A stretch of 64,000 bases of DNA, from the NCBI RefSeq assembly GCF_022700675.1, contig NZ_CP062182.1:248001-312000 (forward strand), written 5' to 3'. Within the stretch, counting starts at the first letter, position 1. The number at the start of each line of letters is the position of its first letter. Under the pieces are notes generated by a model. That model was not told the DNA's origin. It saw nothing but the letters and a program-made list of their open reading frames with translations, and did not search any database. The stretch comes from Acinetobacter sp. ASP199. GTDB lineage: Bacteria; Pseudomonadota; Gammaproteobacteria; Pseudomonadales; Moraxellaceae. A program made the position numbers and the translations under genes. Positions 29,083-37,787 of this stretch are shown here, piece after piece.

Positions 29083-30213
29083 TTAGAAGATGGCCTCCAG
29101 ACGGACTGCGGCACCTAGGTAATGACTCCGATCCTCACGATGGTCATTTAAATAATTGACATCAGTCTGCACAAAGAACCATTCACGAAGAAAAGGCTGA
29201 CGCCAAGAGGTATAGGGTCCCCAAGTATTCAGGCGTAGATCTTTGTCATTCATATAACCCCCAGTATAGAGGCCGTAACTGAAGCGGTGAGCATTAAAGA
29301 ACTGGTGCTGTCGAAAGCTGTAATTATTCCAGCGTAAATCATCATCCTGTTCATCTGCATAGATCAGGCTGAACTGGTTGGAGAGAAAAGGTTGATTAGG
29401 GCGCGCATGGATTAATTCCAGGTTGGTTCGCAGATAGTTTTCACTATCAATCCCGTAACGATAGATCTGTTCGGCATGGAAGGAGAAGTCGTTATGTAGT
29501 GCCCAATCTCGACTTGCTTTTACACGGACATAGATATCATCGCCAGAACGAACCCCCAGATCCAGATCAGTTTCAAAAGGAAGTTTTTTAGAAAGTTCCG
29601 ACCAGCGCAATGCGAGAGAGCTGTTATTTTCTCGTGTCCGGCTACGGTCCAGCCGTCTGTCAGGCGCATTGCCTGGATTCTCATTGGTGATCGCAACATT
29701 GTCATTCAGTTCATTATCGAGGCTGTCATCACCAAAAACTACACTAAGTTTACGTTCTAAGGTAGGAAGCTTGATTCGGCCACGAATCCGGGGCTTAACT
29801 TCATATTCATCATATTTGTTCCAGCTATTATCCACGATCACTCTGAGTGTGGCACGTGCCGGTTCATTTTCATCTGGCTCACCAAACCAGTGATCAATTT
29901 TATTTGCAGTACGGTTCGTCCAGTGACGAACTCCTTTTTGCCTTCGATCGACCCAACTACTGTCTTCAGTCTCATTAATGCTGGGGACAATGGCTTCACT
30001 AGACTGCTCCGGTAGAAACGTTGGAGTGCTATCTATGAGTCGCGGAATATAGTCAAGGAAGCTAAAGCCTTTGGAAGGTTCCGCTTCCTGATGATCGGCC
30101 TCGGCTGTTTGACTTGTATCAGACGATTGTTCAAGCCCGGCCCAAAGTATTGGACTAACACTTGGTAAAGTAATCAGTAGGAGAGATGCGGACAAAATCC
30201 TGCTTTTTTTCAT
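29083..30213 (-). CDS. Predicted outer-membrane protein of unknown function
   Basis: This 376-aa product starts MKKSRILSASLLLITLPSVS, a signal peptide ending near residue 25 (LWA/GLE). An acidic, disordered stretch (about 26-95) precedes a region of alternating aromatic and polar residues. The end, SHYLGAAVRLEAIF, has the terminal Phe typical of barrel proteins inserted by the Bam machinery. There are no cysteines in the mature part. I do not recognise the family; similar unnamed proteins occur in Acinetobacter as I recall. It is preceded by an 83-base gap to the next gene upstream and could share its transcript. Confidence 0.7.
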   Translation of the reverse strand: MKKSRILSASLLLITLPSVSPILWAGLEQSSDTSQTAEADHQEAEPSKGFSFLDYIPRLIDSTPTFLPEQSSEAIVPSINETEDSSWVDRRQKGVRHWTNRTANKIDHWFGEPDENEPARATLRVIVDNSWNKYDEYEVKPRIRGRIKLPTLERKLSVVFGDDSLDNELNDNVAITNENPGNAPDRRLDRSRTRENNSSLALRWSELSKKLPFETDLDLGVRSGDDIYVRVKASRDWALHNDFSFHAEQIYRYGIDSENYLRTNLELIHARPNQPFLSNQFSLIYADEQDDDLRWNNYSFRQHQFFNAHRFSYGLYTGGYMNDKDLRLNTWGPYTSWRQPFLREWFFVQTDVNYLNDHREDRSHYLGAAVRLEAIF

Positions 30214-30296
30214 AGGGCTATTCTTGCTCTTTTTCTTTATATTTCAAGAATAAGTTTGCAGAATTGCATCTCATAAAAGCAACCATAGCTACAAAA

Positions 30297-31712
30297 TTAC
30301 ATCAATTTTTCTAAAGCCTTATCCAGGATGCTTGCATAAAGTTCTGCTACCGCAACAGGCGCTTTAACATCCAGTAGGATCTGGTGAATCAGTTGCCAGT
30401 TAATTTGCTGATCACGTTTCAGAATCAAACACGGGTACATCTGTTCTGTAGCGGAAAGCTTGAGACGTTGTTCCCCATGAATCACACGCAATTTTTGACG
30501 TTCCTGTAGTAACAGAAGAGGAGTATTAAAGTTGGCTGGCTGCTCATCAAATAGAATGAATTTTTTGGTTGTAATCTGATGCAGAGGAATAAATGGGAAA
30601 TAATCCTCTTGTTGCCATATCAATTGAGCTTGCTCGGAATAAGTTTGATAGAGTGAATCAAGCTGCAAAAATTTAGTACCTAATTCAACAGCGCTAATCG
30701 TTTTAATCGCGGCAATACGATAATTCTGTTGCTGTCCCCAGAACTGCATTAATTGTATGGCTTGCTGCCATTCACTTATTCCTAATAGCATGCAATAGTG
30801 GCTAAAGCGTCCCATGCTATCGATTTGCTCAGCCAGATAAACTGGTTGAGAGGACCAGTCAATATGTTCCTGATAATGCCAAGCCATTTTGAGATGTTGT
30901 ACGGATGACTCAGAATCTAGGCTTAATTCAAAAAGATAATGATTACGCGCCTCAGCAAAGCTGAAGTCAGAAACCTGAAATAATAAATCCTGGAATTCTA
31001 GAGTAGCTGGAATATCGGGTACTGCGACGTTTTCCTCATTCTCTACTTGGTGTTTCTCTGGCTCTGAATGGTTTAAATTTAATTGTGCCGGAGACCCTAT
31101 TGTCTGAAGCTCAGTTGCGGATTTCTGTTGAATTGTTAAAACTTGAGTATTCGCCCAAATCTCATGTTTGGAGATATAAGTATTTATAGACGGTGCAGGA
31201 AGCTTTTCTTCAACCATGTCTAAAGATAATGGGGGCGCAGTAGCTTGTAATTCATGATCGCTTTTCAAACAGGAAGAAAGCTGTTGCTGGTGTAACAGCC
31301 AGCTAAAGCTCTGCTCTATATCAAGGTTCCACTCACTGATCAATGTAGTACGTTGCGGTGCCGGAATCAGCCAGATTTGCCAGCCACGTTTAGGGTCATA
31401 TAAGAAAGCCCAGCCGGAAACAGGGTGAGCATACAGGGCTTCATTCAGAAGACCTTCAGTGAAAAAGAAACCACGGAAGCTATGATAGTAATGAGTTTCT
31501 CGAGCAAATTCTTGTGCAGCAATTTCAGGTTGAATACGGGTTTTGAATGCCAGCAGCTGTTTCTTAAAAATAGGCTCATTGCACTGCTGGAAAATTTCGT
31601 GCACACGCTTTTTAGAGCGGGCTACTTCATATAAGCTGAGACTCTGATGATCCAGATCATGTCCTAATTCATGCAGTTCTTTAATCAGACGTACTTTTTC
31701 AAGAGCATTCAT
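30297..31712 (-). CDS. Hypothetical protein, 471 aa
   Basis: This cytoplasmic protein has no signal peptide or membrane segment and no domain I recognise. The N-terminal ~120 residues are helical and carry aromatic clusters (THYYHSFRGFFFTEGLL, HPVSGWAFLYDPKRGWQIWL). A low-complexity Gln/Glu-rich linker spans about 150-230. The C-terminal ~240 residues are again globular and rich in Gln, Leu and Trp. It starts 12 bases after a 59-aa gene whose last ~16 residues resemble its own C-terminus (ILDKALEKL against SLDKALKYL), which suggests a functional pair. Function unknown. Confidence 0.7.
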   Translation of the reverse strand: MNALEKVRLIKELHELGHDLDHQSLSLYEVARSKKRVHEIFQQCNEPIFKKQLLAFKTRIQPEIAAQEFARETHYYHSFRGFFFTEGLLNEALYAHPVSGWAFLYDPKRGWQIWLIPAPQRTTLISEWNLDIEQSFSWLLHQQQLSSCLKSDHELQATAPPLSLDMVEEKLPAPSINTYISKHEIWANTQVLTIQQKSATELQTIGSPAQLNLNHSEPEKHQVENEENVAVPDIPATLEFQDLLFQVSDFSFAEARNHYLFELSLDSESSVQHLKMAWHYQEHIDWSSQPVYLAEQIDSMGRFSHYCMLLGISEWQQAIQLMQFWGQQQNYRIAAIKTISAVELGTKFLQLDSLYQTYSEQAQLIWQQEDYFPFIPLHQITTKKFILFDEQPANFNTPLLLLQERQKLRVIHGEQRLKLSATEQMYPCLILKRDQQINWQLIHQILLDVKAPVAVAELYASILDKALEKLM

Positions 31713-31724
31713 TATCGTTATCTA

Positions 31725-31904
31725 TTATAAATATTTAAGTGCTTTGTCCAGGCTTTTGGCCAGAATAATATTAGCAGCCAGTTCAATCAGTTTATATTCA
31801 GTCGAGTTAGGGTCGGTATAGCATTCGGCCATCTGCAACAGATGATCAATCGAAATCGCCTGCGGCGAAATTTTACCTTGTACTAAAGCCTGCAATTCAT
31901 TCAT
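31725..31904 (-). CDS. Small conserved-looking protein, 59 aa
   Basis: This minus-strand gene encodes 59 aa starting MNELQALVQGKISPQAISID and ending SLDKALKYL. It looks genuine. Composition is that of a compact helical protein with no low-complexity stretch. It sits 12 bases upstream of the 471-aa gene in the same direction, and its C-terminus resembles that gene's C-terminus. No strong ribosome site is visible. The 272 bases between its start and the next gene are AT-rich, with only the terminator at 32126. Confidence 0.6.
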   Translation of the reverse strand: MNELQALVQGKISPQAISIDHLLQMAECYTDPNSTEYKLIELAANIILAKSLDKALKYL

Positions 31905-32125
31905 AGCAAAACTTGTTGCATATAAAAAATGATCATTTTTTGATTATATGGAGGAAAAATATAAAAATGTTATTTTTTATCAATTATTTTCTAGAAATAT
32001 AGCGCGATAAAATTTGGAATAGTGTTAAAGATCACATAGATCGATAATTAATCAAAATATTGAGGTCATTGAAATAAGATTAAATATAAATTTAATCTTT
32101 TTCTCTGATGTGCTCCTACACAAAT

Positions 32126-32156
32126 AAAAAATAGGCTGAATATTTCAGCCTGTTTT
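32126..32156 (-). terminator. Terminator of the 51-aa secreted peptide gene
   Basis: Read on the minus strand, the stem AGGCTGAA/TTCAGCCT (plus positions 32133-32151) is followed by ATTTTTTAT, 26 bases past the stop codon. Confidence 0.85.
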
Positions 32157-32176
32157 TAAGAAAGAAACTAAAAAAT

Positions 32177-32332
32177 TTAGGCTTCTTTTACAGTTTCAGC
32201 GTTATCCGCTGCAACAGTTTCAACTGCAGCAGCTTTTTTTGCTGGAAAGTCAGGTGTGTAGACAATCTGCGCAGTAGCTGTTACTGAAAGAGCCATTACA
32301 GTTGCAGCCAAAACAAATTTAATTGCGTTCAT
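32177..32332 (-). CDS. Small secreted Ala-rich peptide, 51 aa
   Basis: The sequence starts MNAIKFVLAATVMALSVTAT, a clear signal peptide with cleavage near residue 22 (ATA/QIV). The mature ~29 residues are Ala/Val/Glu-rich and acidic at the end (AETVKEA). AAAGGTC lies 7 bases before the ATG on the minus strand, and a good terminator follows, so this is very probably a real monocistronic gene. Function unknown; it is likely periplasmic. Confidence 0.7.
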   Translation of the reverse strand: MNAIKFVLAATVMALSVTATAQIVYTPDFPAKKAAAVETVAADNAETVKEA

Positions 32333-32733
32333 AATATGACCTTTATAAGTTGATGTTCAATAAATTGAACTGGGAGAAAATAAAACCTTATTTGTGTGAA
32401 AATGATATCAAAGCGGTATTATTAAAAAATGATTGATTCGGCAATTTCTAAAAAATAATAAAAATTTATTTATAAAAAACAATAAATTAGAACTTTTACT
32501 CTAATTCTTGCAGAGCTTATTCTTCTTAGGGTTTATTTAAAGCAAGAATTCAAATGAGAATAAAATTTCTAGATGAAAAAATTAAAAGGTTAGGCAATGC
32601 TTGCTAGGCTGAAGTGAAAAACAGTATTGTAAAACGCATGTAAGGATTTGCTATTTGATGTTTAAGGAACTCTTTCTCAAGATTTAAATCCACTATGATG
32701 ACGCTTCACTCACAATAAAAAGAGAGTTTCATC
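32333..32733. other. AT-rich intergenic region between divergent genes
   Basis: These 401 bases separate the divergent 51-aa peptide gene and the dodecin gene, so both promoters should lie here. I see a short palindrome TTCAAT-AA-ATTGAA near 32355 and a TATGAT hexamer near 32694 that could be the dodecin -10 element. No coding frame with a convincing ribosome site is present. Confidence 0.5.
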
Positions 32734-32934
32734 ATGGCGATCGCAAAGGTGGTTGAAGTTAATTCAAGCAGCAATAAGAGCTTTGAGGATGCGATTCAGA
32801 CTGGAATTGCAAAGGTCACAGAAACCGTTAAGAATGTTCAGGGTGCCTGGATTAATGAACAAAAAGTTGTCATCAAAGACAATAAAATTACTGAATACAG
32901 GGTCAATCTTAAAATCAGTTTTCTGGTCGAATAA
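32734..32934 (+). CDS. Dodecin family flavin-binding protein
   Basis: This 66-aa protein fits dodecins, which assemble into hollow dodecamers that bind and buffer FMN or riboflavin. Its start MAIAKVVEVNSSSNKSFEDA, the central VQGAWINEQKV with the flavin-stacking Trp, and the closing strand ITEYRVNLKISFLVE follow the family pattern, and length is exactly right. AGAGAG precedes the ATG and a terminator follows. Confidence 0.9.
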   Translation: MAIAKVVEVNSSSNKSFEDAIQTGIAKVTETVKNVQGAWINEQKVVIKDNKITEYRVNLKISFLVE

Positions 32935-32944
32935 ATATAGAACA

Positions 32945-32975
32945 AAAAAATCCCCATTTCAAATGGGGATTTTTT
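32945..32975 (+). terminator. Bidirectional terminator after the dodecin gene
   Basis: A 15-bp stem, AAAAAATCCCCATTT/AAATGGGGATTTTTT with a single-base gap (so a short loop in practice), serves the convergent dodecin and FrnE-like genes. Confidence 0.92.
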
Positions 32976-32987
32976 ATGTGTCTTATA

Positions 32988-33674
32988 TTATTCAGATTTA
33001 GGTAGCTCACATTGATCATCAGTACACTGTTCTGCAGCAGCCTGCGCTGGCTCTAGGGCTTTTTCTAGGACTTGTACGAATACTTCCTTAGGTTGGGCAC
33101 CGGCCAAGGCAATACGCTGGTCGAATACGAAGAACGGCACACCTGTTACTTTCAATTGGTCGCGTGCAACTTCCTGATCGAATTTAACAAAATCTGCATA
33201 TTCTTCTGAATTCAATACGTCATCGACTTCAACTGGATTCAGTCCTATACGAGCTGCTACATCTTCCAAGGTTTCACGCTCACCAATAGCTAGACCTTGG
33301 GTCATATAACTATAGAAGAATGCTTCCTCGGCTTCGTTACCTAAGCCTTTGCTTTGAGCAAGATGAATAATCCGGTGAGCATTAAAGGTATTGCCTGAGT
33401 TGGCACCTTCCCAGTTAAACTCGATACCTTCTGCCTTGGCCATCTCGGCAATATTGCGTTGCATCTCTTCGACTTCAGGCACAGTGCGACCATATTTCTG
33501 CGCAAGTCGTTCAGAATTAGAAATTTCCTGACGTATTGGTGCTTCCGGGTCAAGCTGGAAGCTATGCCAGTGAACTTCAAGTTCTACACCTGCCTGTTCT
33601 GCAGCAGCTTCTAAACGTTTTTTACCGATATAACAAAAAGGGCAGACCACATCTGACCAGATATCTACGCGCAT
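32988..33674 (-). CDS. DsbA-family disulphide oxidoreductase, FrnE-like
   Basis: This 228-aa protein has a thioredoxin fold with the inserted helical domain of the DsbA/FrnE group. The active-site motif CPFC is at residues 11-14 (SDVVCPFCYIGKKRLE), and the cis-Pro loop is VTGVPFFVFDQ. A second pair, Cys217 and Cys222, forms a C-x4-C motif in the C-terminal tail, as described for Deinococcus FrnE. There is no signal peptide, so it acts in the cytoplasm, where a role in disulphide exchange under oxidative stress is plausible. AGGAAG lies just before the ATG. Confidence 0.88.
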   Translation of the reverse strand: MRVDIWSDVVCPFCYIGKKRLEAAAEQAGVELEVHWHSFQLDPEAPIRQEISNSERLAQKYGRTVPEVEEMQRNIAEMAKAEGIEFNWEGANSGNTFNAHRIIHLAQSKGLGNEAEEAFFYSYMTQGLAIGERETLEDVAARIGLNPVEVDDVLNSEEYADFVKFDQEVARDQLKVTGVPFFVFDQRIALAGAQPKEVFVQVLEKALEPAQAAAEQCTDDQCELPKSE

Positions 33675-33964
33675 GAAACTTCCTAAATATTTCTGTTAAG
33701 AGAAGTATGAGGGCATATAGCCAGAATTTAAAGGCTGAATAGGCTGAAAGAATCACGTAGAAGATTGCAGAATTGAAAATTAAAAAAATTCTTTATTATC
33801 GAATTGGGCGTTGATTCTTCGCCTGAATATTCATGTTTTTTGTGAAATAGTTCAATGAATATGATATATGTGTTGAAAATGCTTCATAAAATAATGATAA
33901 GAGGTTGATATTATTATAAATAAAAATGCTATTTTGATAGTACGAAAATTTGGGAGGCAGTGCT

Positions 33965-34360
33965 ATGAATAGGGCTTGTATGCTTACATTCACTATATTA
34001 ATGGCAGGGACTCAGCCTCCAGCAATTGCAAGTTTTTTTGATTCATCTGGTTTTGAACATTTGGATGATGATTTGCTTGCGCTGGTGTCAGGACAGGATC
34101 GTTCATTTCAAACAAAAGCAGATTTATATCGGGCTGATAGGATGCAAAGGATGACTCCGCAGAGTTTTCCAGTGGCTGCACAGAATAATCAAGAGAGTTT
34201 GAAATTATTTAATAGTGTATTTCAGCTTAATGAAAAAGGACAACTTAGCCTACAGATTCAACAGGATCTGGTTTCAATCAAGGTGATTGAATGCTCTTTA
34301 AGTATTAACGGACTATCAGATCTGGGAAATTCTTTGACTGAGCAAATCAAATTTCATTAA
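33965..34360 (+). CDS. Secreted protein with an LDDDLLALVSGQ motif
   Basis: This 131-aa product starts at the ATG at 33965, with GGGAGG 8 bases upstream. The signal peptide MNRACMLTFTILMAGTQPPA is followed by a conserved-looking LDDDLLALVSGQD near residues 34-46. A similar Leu-Asp-Asp...Val-x-Gly-Gln motif follows the signal peptide of FilA-type and DUF6160 proteins of Acinetobacter, but I cannot confirm homology. The remainder is Gln/Ser-rich. It may be a surface or pilus-related protein. The 290 bases upstream are AT-rich with no other gene visible. Confidence 0.6.
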   Translation: MNRACMLTFTILMAGTQPPAIASFFDSSGFEHLDDDLLALVSGQDRSFQTKADLYRADRMQRMTPQSFPVAAQNNQESLKLFNSVFQLNEKGQLSLQIQQDLVSIKVIECSLSINGLSDLGNSLTEQIKFH

Positions 34361-34373
34361 TAGATCATCATAA

Positions 34374-34401
34374 AAAAAAACGCCCCGAAGGGCGTTTTTT
34401 T
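34374..34401 (+). terminator. Bidirectional terminator
   Basis: The 12-bp stem AAAAAAACGCCC/GGGCGTTTTTTT has loop CGAA. It serves the convergent genes ending at 34360 and 34412. Confidence 0.92.
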
Positions 34402-34411
34402 ATAAGTTCAA

Positions 34412-35929
34412 TTATGCAGATTTAGCTTCTTTTGCAGAGGCTAACATCGAACCAGTTTCTTCAAAGTTTGCATGCCAGCTTAACGCTTCATTTAGAAGGT
34501 GAGGTGTCTGACCGCCGCGTACACATGCACGATCAAAGTAGTCATTTAATGCATCTTTGTACATTGGGTGTACACAGTTGTCGATGATGGCACGAGCACG
34601 CTCACGCGGTGCTAAACCACGAAGGTCAGCTAGACCTTGTTCAGTTACAAGAACGTCTACGTCATGGCCAGTATGGTCAACGTGAGATGCCATTGGAACG
34701 ACAGATGAGATGTCGCCGCCTTTAGCAATTGACTTGGTTACGAAGATCGCAATGTGCGCATTACGTGCGAAGTCACCTGAACCACCAATACCGTTCATCA
34801 TTTTGCTACCACATACGTGAGTAGAGTTCACGTTACCGTAGATATCAAACTCAAGCGCAGTGTTGATACCGATGATACCTAAACGACGGACCAGTTCAGG
34901 ATGGTTAGAGATTTCTTGTGGACGTAATACAAGTTTGTCTTTGTATTGCTCAAGATTATTAAATACTTTCTCGCCATATTTCGCAGAAAGCGTAATTGAT
35001 GAACCAGAAGCAAATTTCATTTTGCCTGCATCGATCAATTCAAAAGTACAGTCTTGCAGTACTTCTGAGTACATGATCAGGTCTTCAAAATTAGATTCTT
35101 TCAGACCAGTCAATACGGCATTTGCAATCGAACCGATACCTGCCTGAAGTGGGCCTAAGTTTTTCGGTAAACGTTCTGCTGCTACTTCTTTTTCGAAGAA
35201 AGCAATCAGGTGGTTGGCAATAGATTGAGTCTCATCATCCGGAGCTGTTACTGTAGATGGAGAATCGTGGTATTCACCATTAAATACGATACCAACAATT
35301 TTCGCTGGATCGATGTTGATGGCATGTGTACCGATACGCTCATCCACTTTAGTCAATGGAATCGCTTGACGTGTTGGACGATAAGTCGGGATATAGATGT
35401 CGTGTAAGCCTTCAAAAGCTGGGCTTAAGTTGGTATTGATTTCTACAATCACTTTTTCTGCAAAAATTGCAAAGCTTGCAGAGTTACCAACTGAAGTTGT
35501 AGGAATAATGCCGCCGTCTTCAGTAATCGCAACAGCTTCAATCACTGCTACATCTGGTTTTTTCAGCTGCTGGTTACGCATCTGTTCAACAGTTTCAGAC
35601 AAATGCTGATCGATGAACATGACTTCACCCTTGTTGATTGCTTTACGCAGGGTGCTGTCCACCTGGAATGGCAAACGACGTGCCAATACACCAGCTTCTG
35701 TTAATTGCTTGTCCAGGTCATTCCCTAGAGAAGCACCAGTAATTAGAGTAATCTTTAATGGGTTCGCTTTTGCCTGCTGTACCAGAGCCAGTGGGACCGC
35801 TTTTGCTTCACCTGCACGAGTGAAGCCACTCATACCTACAGTCATGCCATCTTCGATGAACTGAGCGGCCTGTTCTGCGCTCATTACCTTATTGTGTAGG
35901 GATGCTAAACGGATACGGTCTAAAGACAT
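34412..35929 (-). CDS. Acetyl-CoA hydrolase/succinate CoA-transferase family protein
   Basis: This 505-aa cytoplasmic enzyme of the class I CoA-transferase superfamily is most like succinyl-CoA:acetate CoA-transferase (AarC/YgfH type). SGFTRAGEAKAVP near the N-terminus, YSEVLQDCTFELID with the probable catalytic Glu, and MNGIGGSGDFARNAHIAIF are family signatures. It would move CoA between acetate and succinate, or hydrolyse acetyl-CoA. I start at the ATG at 35929 (MSLDRIRLASLHNKVMS) because AAGAGAG lies 8 bases upstream; a start at 35977 would add 16 residues. Confidence 0.88.
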   Translation of the reverse strand: MSLDRIRLASLHNKVMSAEQAAQFIEDGMTVGMSGFTRAGEAKAVPLALVQQAKANPLKITLITGASLGNDLDKQLTEAGVLARRLPFQVDSTLRKAINKGEVMFIDQHLSETVEQMRNQQLKKPDVAVIEAVAITEDGGIIPTTSVGNSASFAIFAEKVIVEINTNLSPAFEGLHDIYIPTYRPTRQAIPLTKVDERIGTHAINIDPAKIVGIVFNGEYHDSPSTVTAPDDETQSIANHLIAFFEKEVAAERLPKNLGPLQAGIGSIANAVLTGLKESNFEDLIMYSEVLQDCTFELIDAGKMKFASGSSITLSAKYGEKVFNNLEQYKDKLVLRPQEISNHPELVRRLGIIGINTALEFDIYGNVNSTHVCGSKMMNGIGGSGDFARNAHIAIFVTKSIAKGGDISSVVPMASHVDHTGHDVDVLVTEQGLADLRGLAPRERARAIIDNCVHPMYKDALNDYFDRACVRGGQTPHLLNEALSWHANFEETGSMLASAKEAKSA

Positions 35930-36134
35930 TTGAACTCTCTTAAATTCCTGAATACTGATACGGATTGTACCGATCAAAAAAAGTATTTTGCATAGGTGTT
36001 AGGCTAAGGTCTAATTTTTTATCCAAATAGTGGTATAAAAATATATGATGATTTTTAAGCTATTGAATAATATATAATTCATATAAATAAGGAATTAAAT
36101 CCTAAAAATTAAATGTTTAAATATTAATCTATTC

Positions 36135-37616
36135 TTAAAAGTGACCCGTAATAGTTTGTCGGATTTTGTCTAGAGTGGTCGGGGGTGCAGTTTGTTCCGG
36201 TTCTGCATGATGAATTGGTAGGGAAATCATGGCTTCCAATCCTCCTTCAGGTCGATTATGAATGTATAGTTCACCAGCATGAATATCGACAATCCGTTTT
36301 ACAATGGCGAGTCCCAAGCCGCTACCCTGAACAGTACGAGCGGAATTACCTCGTACAAAAGGCTGCATGAGATCTTCAATTTGATCCTCTGGAATGCCTT
36401 CACCATGATCGGCAACTTTAATGAATAACTGATCCTGTTCAATCTGGGCAGAGAGTTCAACTGGCTCTGCACCATAGCGTTTTGAGTTATTGATCAAGTT
36501 ACCAATCAATCGTTTAAGCGACATACTACGGGCTTGAATCAGTGGTAATTCCTGAGGTGTAAAACGAATATCCAGAGGCTTAAACTGGGTAACCAGTTCC
36601 TGGAGTAGCGCATTGACATTGGTTTCTTGTGGCTCCTCATCGGAACCATCCCGCATGAAGGAAATAAACTGATTCAGGATGGCATCCATATCCTCGACAT
36701 CATAAATCAGACCTTCTTTGAGGAAATCCTCATCTGGCATCATCTCGGCACTCAGACGGATGCGGGTCAGAGGCGTTCGTAAATCATGGGAAATACCCGC
36801 AAGCATAATCCGGCGTTCACGCTCGGTCTGTTCTAGGGTATAAATCATATGATTAAAGGCATGGTTCACTTGACGGATTTCAAGCGGACCATGATTGGTA
36901 TCTAAGTAGGGTGCAGAACCAGTTTCGCTATAGCTGTTTGCAGCTTCCTGTAAGCGGCGAAGAGGACGATTCAGCTGACGGACTAAAGTCAAAATAATAA
37001 TGCCCGCAATCAGTGGCGTACCGAGTAACCAGGCAAAGATCAGTTCAGGACTGTAATTGGCATACGTTTTTAAGGGTTCACGAACCCAATGACCATTCAT
37101 TTCAGGCGTTTGAATCCAGATCTGTGGACTAGGCTTAAACTGGAAATACACTGTTGCCCGATCTATGCGAAGTTCTTTCGCCAGCTTTTCCTCAATTTTG
37201 CTGGTAAAAAATTCGGCAATCACCTTTTCACGAATATTGGGATATTGTTTAGGGTCGGTAATGTACTCAATCCCGATACGGTTTTTTAGATAGGTATCAA
37301 TATCGACTTCCTGGTCATGGTGAAACATGCGCAGGTCTGGATTATTTAGAATCTCAAGTTCTACGGCAAGATAACGCGCGTGTTGCTGAATTTCTGGCAA
37401 ATAAAGCGTTCGCCAGAAAAACCAGATCGACATAACCAGGCTGAACAGGACCACAAAGACCACAAGTACCGCGGTTCGCATCGCAGCAGAACGTGGTTTG
37501 ATTTTGTCGAGAAAACGTTCCATGCGGGTACGCTTTTTCTCTGAGTAGCGGACAAAATCGGTAAATTCTTGTGGGTCGATGGGGTCGAGTTTCACACCAG
37601 CATCCTGTAGGCGCAT
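36135..37616 (-). CDS. envZ: Sensor histidine kinase EnvZ
   Basis: This 493-aa inner-membrane sensor kinase is the partner of OmpR. A cytoplasmic N-terminus leads to TM1 (about 47-68), a periplasmic domain of ~120 residues, TM2 (about 192-213) and a HAMP domain. The H-box LAGISHDLRTPLTRIRL holds the phosphorylated His277. The ATPase shows the N-box NLINNSKRYG, DHGEGIPEDQIEDL and GSGLGLAIVKRI. It is longer than E. coli EnvZ (450 aa), mainly at the N-terminus. It lies 219 bases downstream of ompR instead of overlapping it. No clear ribosome site precedes the ATG. Confidence 0.93.
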   Translation of the reverse strand: MRLQDAGVKLDPIDPQEFTDFVRYSEKKRTRMERFLDKIKPRSAAMRTAVLVVFVVLFSLVMSIWFFWRTLYLPEIQQHARYLAVELEILNNPDLRMFHHDQEVDIDTYLKNRIGIEYITDPKQYPNIREKVIAEFFTSKIEEKLAKELRIDRATVYFQFKPSPQIWIQTPEMNGHWVREPLKTYANYSPELIFAWLLGTPLIAGIIILTLVRQLNRPLRRLQEAANSYSETGSAPYLDTNHGPLEIRQVNHAFNHMIYTLEQTERERRIMLAGISHDLRTPLTRIRLSAEMMPDEDFLKEGLIYDVEDMDAILNQFISFMRDGSDEEPQETNVNALLQELVTQFKPLDIRFTPQELPLIQARSMSLKRLIGNLINNSKRYGAEPVELSAQIEQDQLFIKVADHGEGIPEDQIEDLMQPFVRGNSARTVQGSGLGLAIVKRIVDIHAGELYIHNRPEGGLEAMISLPIHHAEPEQTAPPTTLDKIRQTITGHF

Positions 37617-37684
37617 TTGAAGTGAGCAGTATTTTTCTTGGCGGAGTCTTACTGCGTGTACCTTCGATGAAAGGAGTTCGTTAT

Positions 37685-37787
37685 GTTACTTTTTTAAAAA
37701 AGTAACCAAAAACTTTGCCATTCGCTGAACTCGCAAATTTCCATGCAAACCGGTAATGCAGGTTTGACTCAGACAGCAGCGAATGGC
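37685..37787. repeat. Cruciform-like inverted repeats between ompR and envZ
   Basis: A perfect 22-base palindrome occupies 37685-37706 (half-site GTTACTTTTTT). An 11-bp inverted repeat follows: GCCATTCGCTG (37717-37727) pairs with CAGCGAATGGC (37777-37787). It encloses a smaller pair, CAAACC and GGTTTG (about 37745-37764). The block resembles a mobile palindromic repeat; only one copy is in this window. It lies in the transcribed gap of the ompR-envZ operon. Confidence 0.7.
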
